From assembly GCF_024198235.1 (NCBI RefSeq), contig NZ_JAKCFB010000007.1, positions 186,001-250,000 of the forward strand: a stretch of 64,000 bases of DNA. Direction: 5' to 3'. The notes below the pieces were generated by a model that saw nothing but the letters and a program-made list of their open reading frames with translations, was not told where the DNA came from and searched no databases. Shown in pieces: positions 29,804-37,500 of the stretch. The translations under genes and the position numbers were made by a program. The stretch comes from Myxococcus dinghuensis (lineage in GTDB: Bacteria; Myxococcota; Myxococcia; Myxococcales; Myxococcaceae). The first letter of the stretch is position 1, and every line of letters begins with the position of its first letter.

Positions 29804-29995
29804 GGCTGCTTGCGCTCTATCGCATTTTGCCGCCCGGGGCGACTGTCTTGCACCCGGCGTGCGGCACTTGCGTCCACAGCCGCCTTCCTCGCGAACCTGT
29901 ATGAGTAAGGCACAGCGAGTGTCACTCGGGTCGCGTGGAAGGGTTTGCCCCAGGAGGTGCCCTGGGAGGCCACTGGCTCGGGGGGAAGGGACGCC

Positions 29996-32503
29996 ATGAA
30001 CGACCAGCTCGGGCCTGCGGTGCGCGGCGCGGTTTCCCTGGTGCGACTGGACCTGGTGGAGGCAGGGGGGTGGACGGGCTTCCGGGACTTCTTCCTGGGC
30101 GCCTGGAACATGCCCCACGGTCACTGCTACCTGTGGCGCGGCGACCTGATGACGCTGCATGTCCTGTCGGACATCCTCATCAGCGCCGCCTATTTCTCCA
30201 TCTCGCTGATGCTGTATGCCCTGGTGCGCCGCAGCCGGCTGCCCTTCGGCGGGATGATCCTCTCCTTCGGGGTCTTCATCGCCGCGTGTGGCCTGACCCA
30301 CCTCATCGAGGTGTGGAACGTCTGGCATTCGGCCTACTACCTGGGCGGCGGCGTCAAGCTGGTGACGGCGGTGGCCTCCGTGGCCACCGCCATGTACCTG
30401 GTGCCGCTGCCGGGGCGGGTGATGGAGGTGATGGAGACGGCGCGGCTGTCCGAGGAGCGCCGGGTGCAGCTGGAGCGCAGCACCCAGGAGTTGGAGACGC
30501 TGTATGCGCGGCTCAAGGCGTCGGAGGAGCAGCGCACCAGCTTCTTCGCCAATGTCAGCCACGAGCTGCGCACGCCGCTGACGCTCATCCTCGGGCCGCT
30601 GGACCGCATGGCCCAGCGCGGGTCGCTGTCGGACGGTGACCGGCGGGACGTGGACGTGGTGCGGCGCAACGCGCGCATGCTGCTGCGGCACGTGAACGCG
30701 CTGCTGGACGTGGCCAAGCTGGACGCCGGGAAGATGCAGCTGCACTACGAGGAGGTCGACCTGGCGCGGCTGGTGCGGCTGTGCGCGGTGAACTTCGAGG
30801 CGCTGGCGGCGGAGCGGCGGCTGGACCTGGTGCTGGAGCTGCCCCGGCTGCTGTCCGCGCAAGTGGACGCGGAGAAGGTGGAGCGGGTGGTGATGAACCT
30901 CCTGTCCAACGCGGCCAAGTTCACGCCGACGGACGGGCGCATCCGCGTGTCGCTGCGCTCGGAAGGGGGCCTGAGCCACCTGGAGGTGGAGGACACCGGT
31001 CCGGGCGTGCCCGTTTCCCAGCGGGAGAGCATCTTCGAGCGGTTCAAGCAGGGGGACACCGACGCCGCGCACGAGGTCAGCGGCACGGGCCTGGGGCTGG
31101 CCATCACCCGTGACTTCGCGACGCTGCACGGCGGCCGGGTCTGGGTGGAGGACGGCGCCGGGGGCGGGGCGCGCTTCGTGGTGGAGCTGCCGCTGGAGGC
31201 GCCCGAGGACGTGCGGCTCGCCTTCCATCCCCAGGAGCTGGAGCTGCGCGAGGGGGCGGGCGCGGCGCGCGCGGAGGTGGAGCTGCTGCGCGCGGAGCTG
31301 CCGGACCCCGTGGAGGTCACCGGCCCGGAGGACTCGAGCCGCCCGCGCGTGCTGGTCGTCGAGGACACGGGGGAGATGCGCCGCTTCGTGGTGGAGACGC
31401 TGGCGAAGGACTTCCACGTGAGCAGCGCGGTGGACGGCGTCGAGGGGCTGCGACAGGCGGAGCGGTTCCTGCCGGACGTCATCGTCAGCGACATGATGAT
31501 GCCGCGCATGGGCGGGGACCGGCTGGTGCACGAGCTGCGCACCCGGCCCGGGTTGGAGTTCACGCCCGTGCTGCTGCTCACCGCGCGCGAGGACGACGCG
31601 CTGCGCGTGGAGCTCCTGCGCGCCGGGGCGCAGGACTACGTGGTGAAGCCCTTCGTGCCGGAGGAGCTGGTGGCCCGGGTGACGAACCTGGCCGCGGTGA
31701 AGCGCACGCGCGAGGTGCTCCAGGGGCTGCTGGCCGCGCGCTCGGTGGACCTGGAGGCGATGGCGCTGGAGCTGGGGCGGCGCAAGCGGCAGCTCGAGGA
31801 GGCGCTGGCGACGACCGCGCGGGCGAGCGAGTCGCGCAGCACGCTGCTCCAGTTGGTGTCCCACGAGCTGCGCACGCCGCTGTCGGTGCTCCAGCTCACC
31901 CAGCACGCGCTCCAGCGGGAGCTGTCGGGGCTGAATCCCCGGGCGCTCGACATGTTCGACCGGATGAACCGCTCCACCGCGCGGCTGCGGGACATGGTGG
32001 AGATGGTGCTCCAGTACAACCAGTTGGAGGAGGGGCGGATGGTGGTGCAGCGCGAGTCGGTGGACCTGGGCGTGGTGGCGCGCGAGGTGCTCGACGAGGC
32101 CCGCCTGGAGGCGGACCGCAAGGGCCTGCTCCTGGAGCTGGCGCTGCCCCCGGGGCGGGCGGAGGCGCGCACGGACGCGCGCATCGTCCAGTTGGTGCTG
32201 ACGAACCTGGTGACCAACGCGGTGAAGTACACCCACCAGGGGCACGTGACGGTGGAGGTGCAGGCGCGCGGCGAGGGCTGGCGCCTGCGCGTGAGCGACA
32301 CCGGTCCGGGGATTCCCTTCGCGTCGCAGTCGCGCGTCTTCGAGCCCTTCGAGCACCTGGAGTCGCTGGAGCACAAGTCCAAGCCCGGCGTGGGGCTGGG
32401 CCTCACGCTGGTGCGGGAGATGGTGGCCGTGCTGGGCGGCGCGGTGTCGCTGGTGTCCCGGCCCGGGGAGGGCAGCGAGTTCACCGTCGAGCTGCCGTCC
32501 TGA
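29996..32503 (+). CDS. Hybrid histidine kinase with ethylene-receptor-like (ETR1-type) sensor domain
   Basis: An 835-residue membrane kinase. Three membrane helices (about 50-135) resemble the ethylene-binding domain of plant ETR1: Asp59, Tyr66, Ile95, Cys98 and His102 occur at the same spacing as ETR1 Asp25, Tyr32, Ile62, Cys65 and His69, where Cys and His bind copper. Then come a coiled coil (about 140-180), HisKA with His189, an ATPase domain (Asn305, DTGPGV, GTGLGL), a receiver with Asp499 and Lys551, and a second HisKA/ATPase pair (His623, Asn741, DTGPGI, GVGLGL). There is no GAF domain. The ATG at 29996 follows AAGGG. The output partner is not adjacent. The gene overlaps its convergent neighbour by 23 bases. 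Confidence 0.9.
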   Translation: MNDQLGPAVRGAVSLVRLDLVEAGGWTGFRDFFLGAWNMPHGHCYLWRGDLMTLHVLSDILISAAYFSISLMLYALVRRSRLPFGGMILSFGVFIAACGLTHLIEVWNVWHSAYYLGGGVKLVTAVASVATAMYLVPLPGRVMEVMETARLSEERRVQLERSTQELETLYARLKASEEQRTSFFANVSHELRTPLTLILGPLDRMAQRGSLSDGDRRDVDVVRRNARMLLRHVNALLDVAKLDAGKMQLHYEEVDLARLVRLCAVNFEALAAERRLDLVLELPRLLSAQVDAEKVERVVMNLLSNAAKFTPTDGRIRVSLRSEGGLSHLEVEDTGPGVPVSQRESIFERFKQGDTDAAHEVSGTGLGLAITRDFATLHGGRVWVEDGAGGGARFVVELPLEAPEDVRLAFHPQELELREGAGAARAEVELLRAELPDPVEVTGPEDSSRPRVLVVEDTGEMRRFVVETLAKDFHVSSAVDGVEGLRQAERFLPDVIVSDMMMPRMGGDRLVHELRTRPGLEFTPVLLLTAREDDALRVELLRAGAQDYVVKPFVPEELVARVTNLAAVKRTREVLQGLLAARSVDLEAMALELGRRKRQLEEALATTARASESRSTLLQLVSHELRTPLSVLQLTQHALQRELSGLNPRALDMFDRMNRSTARLRDMVEMVLQYNQLEEGRMVVQRESVDLGVVAREVLDEARLEADRKGLLLELALPPGRAEARTDARIVQLVLTNLVTNAVKYTHQGHVTVEVQARGEGWRLRVSDTGPGIPFASQSRVFEPFEHLESLEHKSKPGVGLGLTLVREMVAVLGGAVSLVSRPGEGSEFTVELPS

Positions 32504-33926
32504 GCGCGTCCATCAGGGCGTCCAGGTCCTCGTCGCGGGTGAGCGGGTTGATGAGGGTGACCCGCAGGTGGGTGCCCGAGGGCAGCTTCGTCTGCACGAG
32601 GTAGAAGTCCCCGCGCGTCACCAGGCGCTCGCGCAGCCTCGACTGGAGGGCGTCCCACTCCGGGGCGGGCACGTGCGCGGGCGTGTGGCGGAAGCAGACG
32701 ATGTTGCAGTCCGGGGGCACGGCCACCTCGAAGTCGCCGGAGGCGGTGAGCTTCGCGGCGAAGCGGCGGGCCAGGTCGTACGACTCCGTCACCGCGTCCG
32801 CGAACAGGCGGGTGCCCAGCACGCAGAGGCACGTGTACAGCTTGAGCGCCATCATCTCCTTGGTGCACTCCAGGGTCCGCATGCCCACGTCGCTCCAGGG
32901 GCGCTCGTCCTCGCCGTGGAAGAGGTAGCTGGCCTCCTGCGCGAACGCCTCGAAGGAGCGCGCCCCGTCCCGGAAGAGGACCGCCGTCACCAGCGCCGGC
33001 ATGAGCAGGCCCTTGTGCGCGTCCCACACCACGGAGTCCGCCCGCTCGATGCCGCGCACCTGGTGGCGGTAGGTGGGGCTGAGCACGGCCGCGGCGCCGT
33101 GGGCGCCGTCCACGTGGAACCACAGGTCGTGGCGCTGGCAGAAGTCGGCCACCGGCTCCAGCGGGTCGAACGCGCCGGTGGCGGTGGAGCCGGCGCTGGC
33201 CACCACGGCGATGACCTTGCGCCCCGCGCGGGTGGCCGCCGCGAGCCCCTCCTCCAGCGCCTCCGGGCGCAGGCGGAAGTTCGCGTCCACGTCGAGCGCC
33301 GTCACGCCGCCCTCGCCCCAGCCCATGACCCGGGTGGCGCGGGCGAGGCTGTAGTGCGCGGTGCGCGGCACCAGCACGGTGAGGGGCGGCCCGGCGTGGG
33401 CGCCGCCATTCCAGGCGTCGTAGCCCGCCTTCGCCTGCCGCGCGGCGAGCAGGGCGGTGAGGTTGCCCAGCGAGCCGCCGGAGGTGAGGACGCCGTCGGA
33501 GGACTCGGGCAGGGCCAGCCGCGCCGCCATCCACCGCAGCACGTTGCGCTCCATGGCGGTGGAGACGGGGCCCATCTCGTACACGGCCATGCCGTTGTTG
33601 AGCAGCGAGGAGACGGCGTCGCACAGCGCGGCCAGCGGCACGGGCGCGGACACCTGATGCCCCACGTAGCGCGGGTGGTGCAGGTGGTTGGAGCCGGAGA
33701 GCACGCGCGCCATCAGCTCCGCGAAGTCACCGGTGGGCTGCTCCGGGAAGGAGGCGGCGAAGCGGTCCACGTTCACCGCGGGCGCCGCCCACGGCAGCAC
33801 GGGCATCCCCTCGCCGTGCTCCACGCGCGCGAGGTAGTCCGCGAGCGTGTCCACCAGGCGGTGGCCCTCGCGGCGGAAGGAGTCGGCGTCGTAGGTGGCG
33901 GCGATGCGTGCGCGGAAGTCCGTCAT
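32481..33926 (-). CDS. Group II pyridoxal-phosphate-dependent amino acid decarboxylase
   Basis: The 481-residue enzyme has the features of the aromatic-amino-acid / glutamate / diaminobutyrate decarboxylase group: HHPRYVGHQVSAPVPLAAL (83-101), TSGGSLGNLTALLAAR, His191 that stacks on the cofactor, Asp273 in HVDGAHGAAA, and Lys305 in WDAHKG that forms the Schiff base. Which amino acid it decarboxylates cannot be told; diaminobutyrate and aromatic substrates are both possible. The last 23 bases overlap the 3' end of the convergent kinase gene. Palindromic repeats lie upstream of its promoter. Confidence 0.88.
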   Translation of the reverse strand: MTDFRARIAATYDADSFRREGHRLVDTLADYLARVEHGEGMPVLPWAAPAVNVDRFAASFPEQPTGDFAELMARVLSGSNHLHHPRYVGHQVSAPVPLAALCDAVSSLLNNGMAVYEMGPVSTAMERNVLRWMAARLALPESSDGVLTSGGSLGNLTALLAARQAKAGYDAWNGGAHAGPPLTVLVPRTAHYSLARATRVMGWGEGGVTALDVDANFRLRPEALEEGLAAATRAGRKVIAVVASAGSTATGAFDPLEPVADFCQRHDLWFHVDGAHGAAAVLSPTYRHQVRGIERADSVVWDAHKGLLMPALVTAVLFRDGARSFEAFAQEASYLFHGEDERPWSDVGMRTLECTKEMMALKLYTCLCVLGTRLFADAVTESYDLARRFAAKLTASGDFEVAVPPDCNIVCFRHTPAHVPAPEWDALQSRLRERLVTRGDFYLVQTKLPSGTHLRVTLINPLTRDEDLDALMDALRTAARR

Positions 33927-34046
33927 GGCGGCGCATAGCCTGACCGAGGACGCCGCCGTCGTGTAGCGCAGTGATTGCGCCTGGCCCGCAGGGGAGCGCG
34001 GGGATGGCGTGGCCGCGAGCGCCCGGGCGGCGTGTGCGAACTCGGG

Positions 34047-34290
34047 GTGAGAAGACGCGCGAGGCGGCGTGGCCCCCCTGCCGCATCGGGCCTGCGCGTC
34101 TTCTCACCGTCTTCACGGTGAGGGTTCGAACGGAGGTGAGGAGACGCGCGAGGCGGCGTGGCCCCCCTGCCGCATCGGTCCTGCGTGTCTCTTCACCGAT
34201 TCAGGGTGAGGGTTCGAACGGAGGTGAGGAGACGGGCGAGGCGGCGTGGCCCCCCTGCCGCATCGGTCCTGCGCGTCTGCTCACGGGACT
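34047..34290. repeat. Three tandem copies of an 88-89 base palindromic repeat
   Basis: Copies lie at 34047-34135, 34136-34223 and 34224-about 34290 (the last one partial). Each begins GTGAG(A/G)AGACG and contains the invariant block GAGGCGGCGTGGCCCCCCTG. In copy 1 the arms 34047-34060 and 34094-34107 are perfectly complementary over 14 bases, and a second small stem (34105-34109 with 34116-34120) follows. In copy 2 arm changes leave G-T pairs, in copy 3 two mismatches. The array sits downstream of the gene ending at 34316 and upstream of the decarboxylase gene, so it may act as a terminator or RNA-stability element of REP type. Confidence 0.85.
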
Positions 34291-34315
34291 CACCGTGGGT
34301 GGCGCCCGGCGCGCG

Positions 34316-34699
34316 TCACCAGGGCGTGTTGCCGCGGTTCTCGCCGGGCGTCGGCGTGATGACCGCCTTGTAGGCGATGCCGGCCGAGTTGAGGACGGCG
34401 CCGGTGAGCTCGACGGAGGCCTGCTTGTACTCGCCCTTCTTCGCGCTCTCGAACGAGTCGCGGGCGAACGTCACCGCCTCGCGGCCGTGCGCGGTGACCT
34501 CGCTGCGCTCGCCCGTCTCCACCTTCTTGATGTTGTCGATGACGCTCGCCTTGGAGCGGTCCGAGATGGTGATGCCGTTCTGGTCGAGGACCTGGTTCAC
34601 CACGGAGACCTGCTGGGAGTAGTCGCTCTTCTTGCCCTGCGTGGTCTGGTCGATCTGCTGCCGCGACGGGTTCTTGAACAAATGGCCGACCTTGAACAT
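34316..34699 (-). CDS. Small hydrophilic protein of unknown function
   Basis: A 127-residue soluble protein with no signal peptide or cysteines. It begins MFKVGHLFKNPSRQQI and has a mostly helical, charged middle part (SVIDNIKKVETGERSEVT, ARDSFESAKKGEYKQASVEL). The ATG at 34699 is preceded by GGAGACAGC. I recognise no family. Its 3' end is followed within 30 bases by the tandem palindromic repeats. It is divergent from the selenoprotein gene, 222 bases away. Confidence 0.65.
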   Translation of the reverse strand: MFKVGHLFKNPSRQQIDQTTQGKKSDYSQQVSVVNQVLDQNGITISDRSKASVIDNIKKVETGERSEVTAHGREAVTFARDSFESAKKGEYKQASVELTGAVLNSAGIAYKAVITPTPGENRGNTPW

Positions 34700-34921
34700 G
34701 GCGCTGTCTCCGTGCGGCCCGTCCTGGCGGCCGCGGCAGTGGGTTCGTATGAAGATTGTCGCGAGATGTAGGTGGAAGTTGCCTGCGGACTTTCATGCAC
34801 CCACTGTCCGGGCGAGCTTCACGGCCAAGGCTTGGCAGGGCTGGAGTGCGTCCACTATCTCGAGGCAGGGGGTGGGCCCACGCGCGTCGCGGGGCCTGGA
34901 CCCTCGAGACAGGAGGCCGCC

Positions 34922-35158
34922 ATGGCCGAGCCGAAGGTGACGATCACCTACTGTACCTCCTGAGGCTACAAGCCTCGGGCCGCCCGTGCGGCGGCCGCGC
35001 TGAAGGACGAGTTGGATGTGGTGGCGGAGCTGAAGCCCGGGCCGTCGGGGAGCTACGAGGTCGCCGTGGACGGCAAGGTGGTCATCCGGAAGGCCTCGCT
35101 CGCCTTCCCCACCGACCTGGAGGTCGTGGAGGCGGTGGACAAGGCGCTGGGACGCTAG
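34922..35158 (+). CDS. SelT/SelW/SelH (Rdx) family selenoprotein with in-frame TGA (Sec)
   Basis: Translation from ATG 34922 gives MAEPKVTITYCTS, then TGA at 34961-34963, then GYKPRAARAAAALKDEL and onward to TAG 35158, 78 residues if TGA is read as selenocysteine. The result is a thioredoxin-like Rdx fold protein with a CxxU motif at residues 11-14 directly after the first strand, and it continues in frame with family-like content: a helix, the strand YEVAVDGKVVI, and FPTDLEVVEAVDKALG. Third-position G/C bias is the same on both sides of the TGA. A strong Shine-Dalgarno AGGAGG (34911-34916) lies 5 bases before the ATG. Such proteins are thought to be redox enzymes. Function depends on Sec machinery elsewhere in the genome. 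Confidence 0.85.
34961..34996 (+). promoter_or_regulatory. Candidate bacterial SECIS hairpin
   Basis: Starting 14 bases after the TGA, a perfect 7-bp GC stem (34978-34984 with 34990-34996) closes the loop CGTGC, which contains the G-U pair-of-bases expected at the SelB-binding apex. The loop is 21 bases from the TGA, in the range known for bacterial SECIS elements. A second stem (34962-34967 with 34971-34976) includes part of the TGA itself. Confidence 0.55.
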
Positions 35159-35170
35159 CGCCACGGGGGG

Positions 35171-35195
35171 CTGGCGGTTCCCCAGGTGCCGCCAG
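35171..35195 (+). terminator. Hairpin after the selenoprotein gene
   Basis: A perfect 7-bp stem (35171-35177 with 35189-35195) is followed by TCTCTCC, 12 bases after the selenoprotein stop. It may end that transcript. Confidence 0.45.
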
Positions 35196-35297
35196 TCTCT
35201 CCGGCCTCCAGCGGGCGGCCCGCGCTCGACGCGAAGCCGAGGGCGAGGCGCCGTTCCGCCTTCCGCTCCGCGCCTGGCTCGCTTAACTCCCGGGGCC

Positions 35298-35783
35298 ATG
35301 GCCTCCTCGCTCCCCCCGAGTCCCCTGCTCGTCACTGCCTTCAACGGGTTGGTGGCCGCCTACGACCGCGCCACGGGCGACACCCAGTGGACCTTCGCCG
35401 TCCCTGGCAAGTCGGTCCCCGGCGTGCGCGCCCGCCCGACGCACGTCGAGGTGCACGACGAGCGCGTGTTCGTCCTCGTCGGCGGCGCGGAGGGGACGTT
35501 CACGAAGAACAGCTTCGTCGAGCTGCTCGCCCTCGACTACCACGCGGGGCGGCTGCTGTGGACGCAGCGGCTGGAGAGCCGCCCGTCACCGCAGTTCCCG
35601 GGGGCGCAGATGCTGGTGGAGGGAGGCCAGGTCATCGTGGCCTCCTTCGACGTCCTCGCCGCGTTCGACGCCGACTCCGGACGCGTGCAGTGGAGCCGGG
35701 TCAGCGAGCACGGGGACGGGGGCCTCCACCTGCCCACGCTCGACATGGGCGTGCATGGCGCGCGCTCGCGTCCGCTGACGTGA
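35298..35783 (+). CDS. PQQ-like beta-propeller repeat protein (short)
   Basis: The 161-residue product has PQQ/BamB-type propeller blades: LVTAFNGLVAAYDRATGDTQW, VELLALDYHAGRLLWTQRLE and VIVASFDVLAAFDADSGRVQW. Three blades are too few for a closed propeller, so it may assemble with itself or be a shortened version of a larger protein. There is no signal peptide, so it is predicted to be cytoplasmic, unlike BamB. The ribosome-binding site is weak. Its stop is 27 bases from the stop of the convergent DUF1501 gene. Confidence 0.75.
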   Translation: MASSLPPSPLLVTAFNGLVAAYDRATGDTQWTFAVPGKSVPGVRARPTHVEVHDERVFVLVGGAEGTFTKNSFVELLALDYHAGRLLWTQRLESRPSPQFPGAQMLVEGGQVIVASFDVLAAFDADSGRVQWSRVSEHGDGGLHLPTLDMGVHGARSRPLT

Positions 35784-35810
35784 GCGCCGCCGCCGCGCGT
35801 GCCGGGCCCG

Positions 35811-37481
35811 TCAGCGCTTGATGAACTTCATGGGCGCGCGGTCGTTGCGCCCCTTGCCCGCGGCCTTGAGCGCCGCCGGGTCCAGGCCGGACAGGTGCAG
35901 CGCCGTCGAGTACACGTGGCCCGAGTCGGAGATGAAGCTGTTCGGGTTCTTCGTCCGGCCGGTGATGAGCAGCCCCGTGTCCGGGTCGTAGGCCGGGTCC
36001 AGCGTGCCGTCCGGCATGAGGGGGATGCCGTCCAGGGACGTGCTGCCCACGCGGCCGTACTGGGTGTTGCCGCGCACGGTGCCGCCCAGGAAGGCCACGC
36101 TGTTGACGCGCCAGTGCTGGCAGCAGTCCTGGAGCATGATCTCCTCGTACTTCTGCGCGTCGGTGACGTCCGCCTTGGAGAGGATGGCCTCCACGTCGCC
36201 CTGGATCGTGCGCCCCATCTCCGAGGCGAGGACGATGGTGGTGAAGTCGTAGTAGCTCTTGCCGGTGGTGCCGTAGGGCGTGGCCTTCAGCTTCGCCACC
36301 AGCGTCTTGAGCGGGGCCCAGAGGTTCTTGCGCATCATGTCGCGCTGCTCCGTCTGGCCCTTGTTGCTCATGATGCCGCGCCGGTCGCGGTGCGTGTCGA
36401 ACTGGCGCAGGCCCCGGTTCTCGATGAAGAAGCCGATGGACAGCCCCTTCGTCATCAGCTCGTACGTCATCAACGCCTGCACGTTGGTGTTGGGCGTCTC
36501 CTTGGTGCGGGCCGGGTTGCCGTTGATGGACGACGAGTCCGTCGCCTCGTCCGCGGCGGTGATGGCGAACTCGGAGCGCGCCGTGGCGTCCGTGAACAGC
36601 GCGCGCGGGTCCAGGTTGATGCTGCCGCCCGCGGTGAGCGCGCGGTGGATCTGCAGCGCGGAGTTGAACGCCCGCACCGACTCGCTGTTCTTCTCCGCCA
36701 GGAAGTTCGCCTGGAGGCTGTCGGTGAACTGGCGGATGCGCGCGTCGCGCTGGCCCTGCGCCACGTTGCCCAGCGAGGACAGCCGCTCGCGCATGGCGGC
36801 GGGCGTCTTGCCGTAGATGGTGTGCGCGTGCACCGGCCCCAGCTTCTCGTAGTAGCCGGTGCCCTCCGGATAGGACGGGATGGACAGCTCGCCGTCGGAC
36901 AGCCACCGGTGCCAGGAGACGTGGGGCAGCAGGAAGCCGTTGCCGTACGCCTCGCAGAACGCCTGCATCACCGTGCGCTCGTCCGCGTTGCGCTTGCCGG
37001 ACAGCGACGCGCTGTACTTGCCGTAGTGGTACTCCCACCGGCCGCCGGAGTGGAACGTGTTGCCGTTGTGGCTGGAGACCACGGCCAGCTCCGGGAACAG
37101 GTCCAGGCCGTCCTGCGCCAGGTAGCCGTACTGGATGTTGCCCTGCGTCTTGGGCGGGTCCGACGGCGAGGTGCCGTAGTTCTTCGGGCGGTAGCGGTGC
37201 TGCGTCCACGACGGCACCGGGCGCAGCTCCCCCGCGGGGATGACGCGCGTGGAGTCGTTGGGCGTGTGGACGGGGTTGAACATCGAGTAGCCGTCCCAGC
37301 CTCCCTCCTGGAACCAGTAGATGAGGAAGTGCGGGTCGTTGGACTCGGCGGCGGCGGCCTCGGCGAAGCCCAGCTCCTTCTTCGTCCCCGGGACACCGAA
37401 GGCGCGGAAGAAGCGGAGCCAGTCCAGGGTGCTGATGGCGGTACCCGCGGCGGCGCCCGCGAGGAATTGGCGGCGGTTCAT
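35811..37481 (-). CDS. DUF1501 family exported protein (Tat signal)
   Basis: A 556-residue protein beginning MNRRQFLAGAAAGTAIS, a twin-arginine signal. The body shows DUF1501 (sulfatase-like fold) features: FPELAVVSSHNGNTFHSGG, a LASEMGRT block in place of the usual SEFGR, and HWRVNSVAFLGGTVRGNTQYG near the C-terminus. It follows the DUF1592-type gene by 19 bases on the same strand; such pairs are common in planctomycetes and myxobacteria and are thought to act together outside the cytoplasm. The substrate is unknown. Confidence 0.85.
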   Translation of the reverse strand: MNRRQFLAGAAAGTAISTLDWLRFFRAFGVPGTKKELGFAEAAAAESNDPHFLIYWFQEGGWDGYSMFNPVHTPNDSTRVIPAGELRPVPSWTQHRYRPKNYGTSPSDPPKTQGNIQYGYLAQDGLDLFPELAVVSSHNGNTFHSGGRWEYHYGKYSASLSGKRNADERTVMQAFCEAYGNGFLLPHVSWHRWLSDGELSIPSYPEGTGYYEKLGPVHAHTIYGKTPAAMRERLSSLGNVAQGQRDARIRQFTDSLQANFLAEKNSESVRAFNSALQIHRALTAGGSINLDPRALFTDATARSEFAITAADEATDSSSINGNPARTKETPNTNVQALMTYELMTKGLSIGFFIENRGLRQFDTHRDRRGIMSNKGQTEQRDMMRKNLWAPLKTLVAKLKATPYGTTGKSYYDFTTIVLASEMGRTIQGDVEAILSKADVTDAQKYEEIMLQDCCQHWRVNSVAFLGGTVRGNTQYGRVGSTSLDGIPLMPDGTLDPAYDPDTGLLITGRTKNPNSFISDSGHVYSTALHLSGLDPAALKAAGKGRNDRAPMKFIKR

Positions 37482-37500
37482 GGCGGCGTTCCTTCCGGCG

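Noticed and set aside
29084..32374. A 1096-residue minus-strand frame
   Set aside because: Only the part 29084-29803 encodes a real protein (glycosyltransferase); the rest is antisense to the hybrid kinase.
34123..34130. tRNA gene, because of GGTTCGAA resembling a T-loop
   Set aside because: No acceptor, D or anticodon stems could be built around it, and the motif recurs in the next repeat copy at 34211-34218.
34047..34290. CRISPR array
   Set aside because: The units are 88-89 bases, directly adjacent, and there are no unique spacers between short repeats.
34961..34963. TGA as a sequencing error or ordinary stop of a 13-residue peptide
   Set aside because: The frame continues with homologous content and normal codon bias, and the TGA is at the exact redox position of CxxU, so a random error is unlikely.
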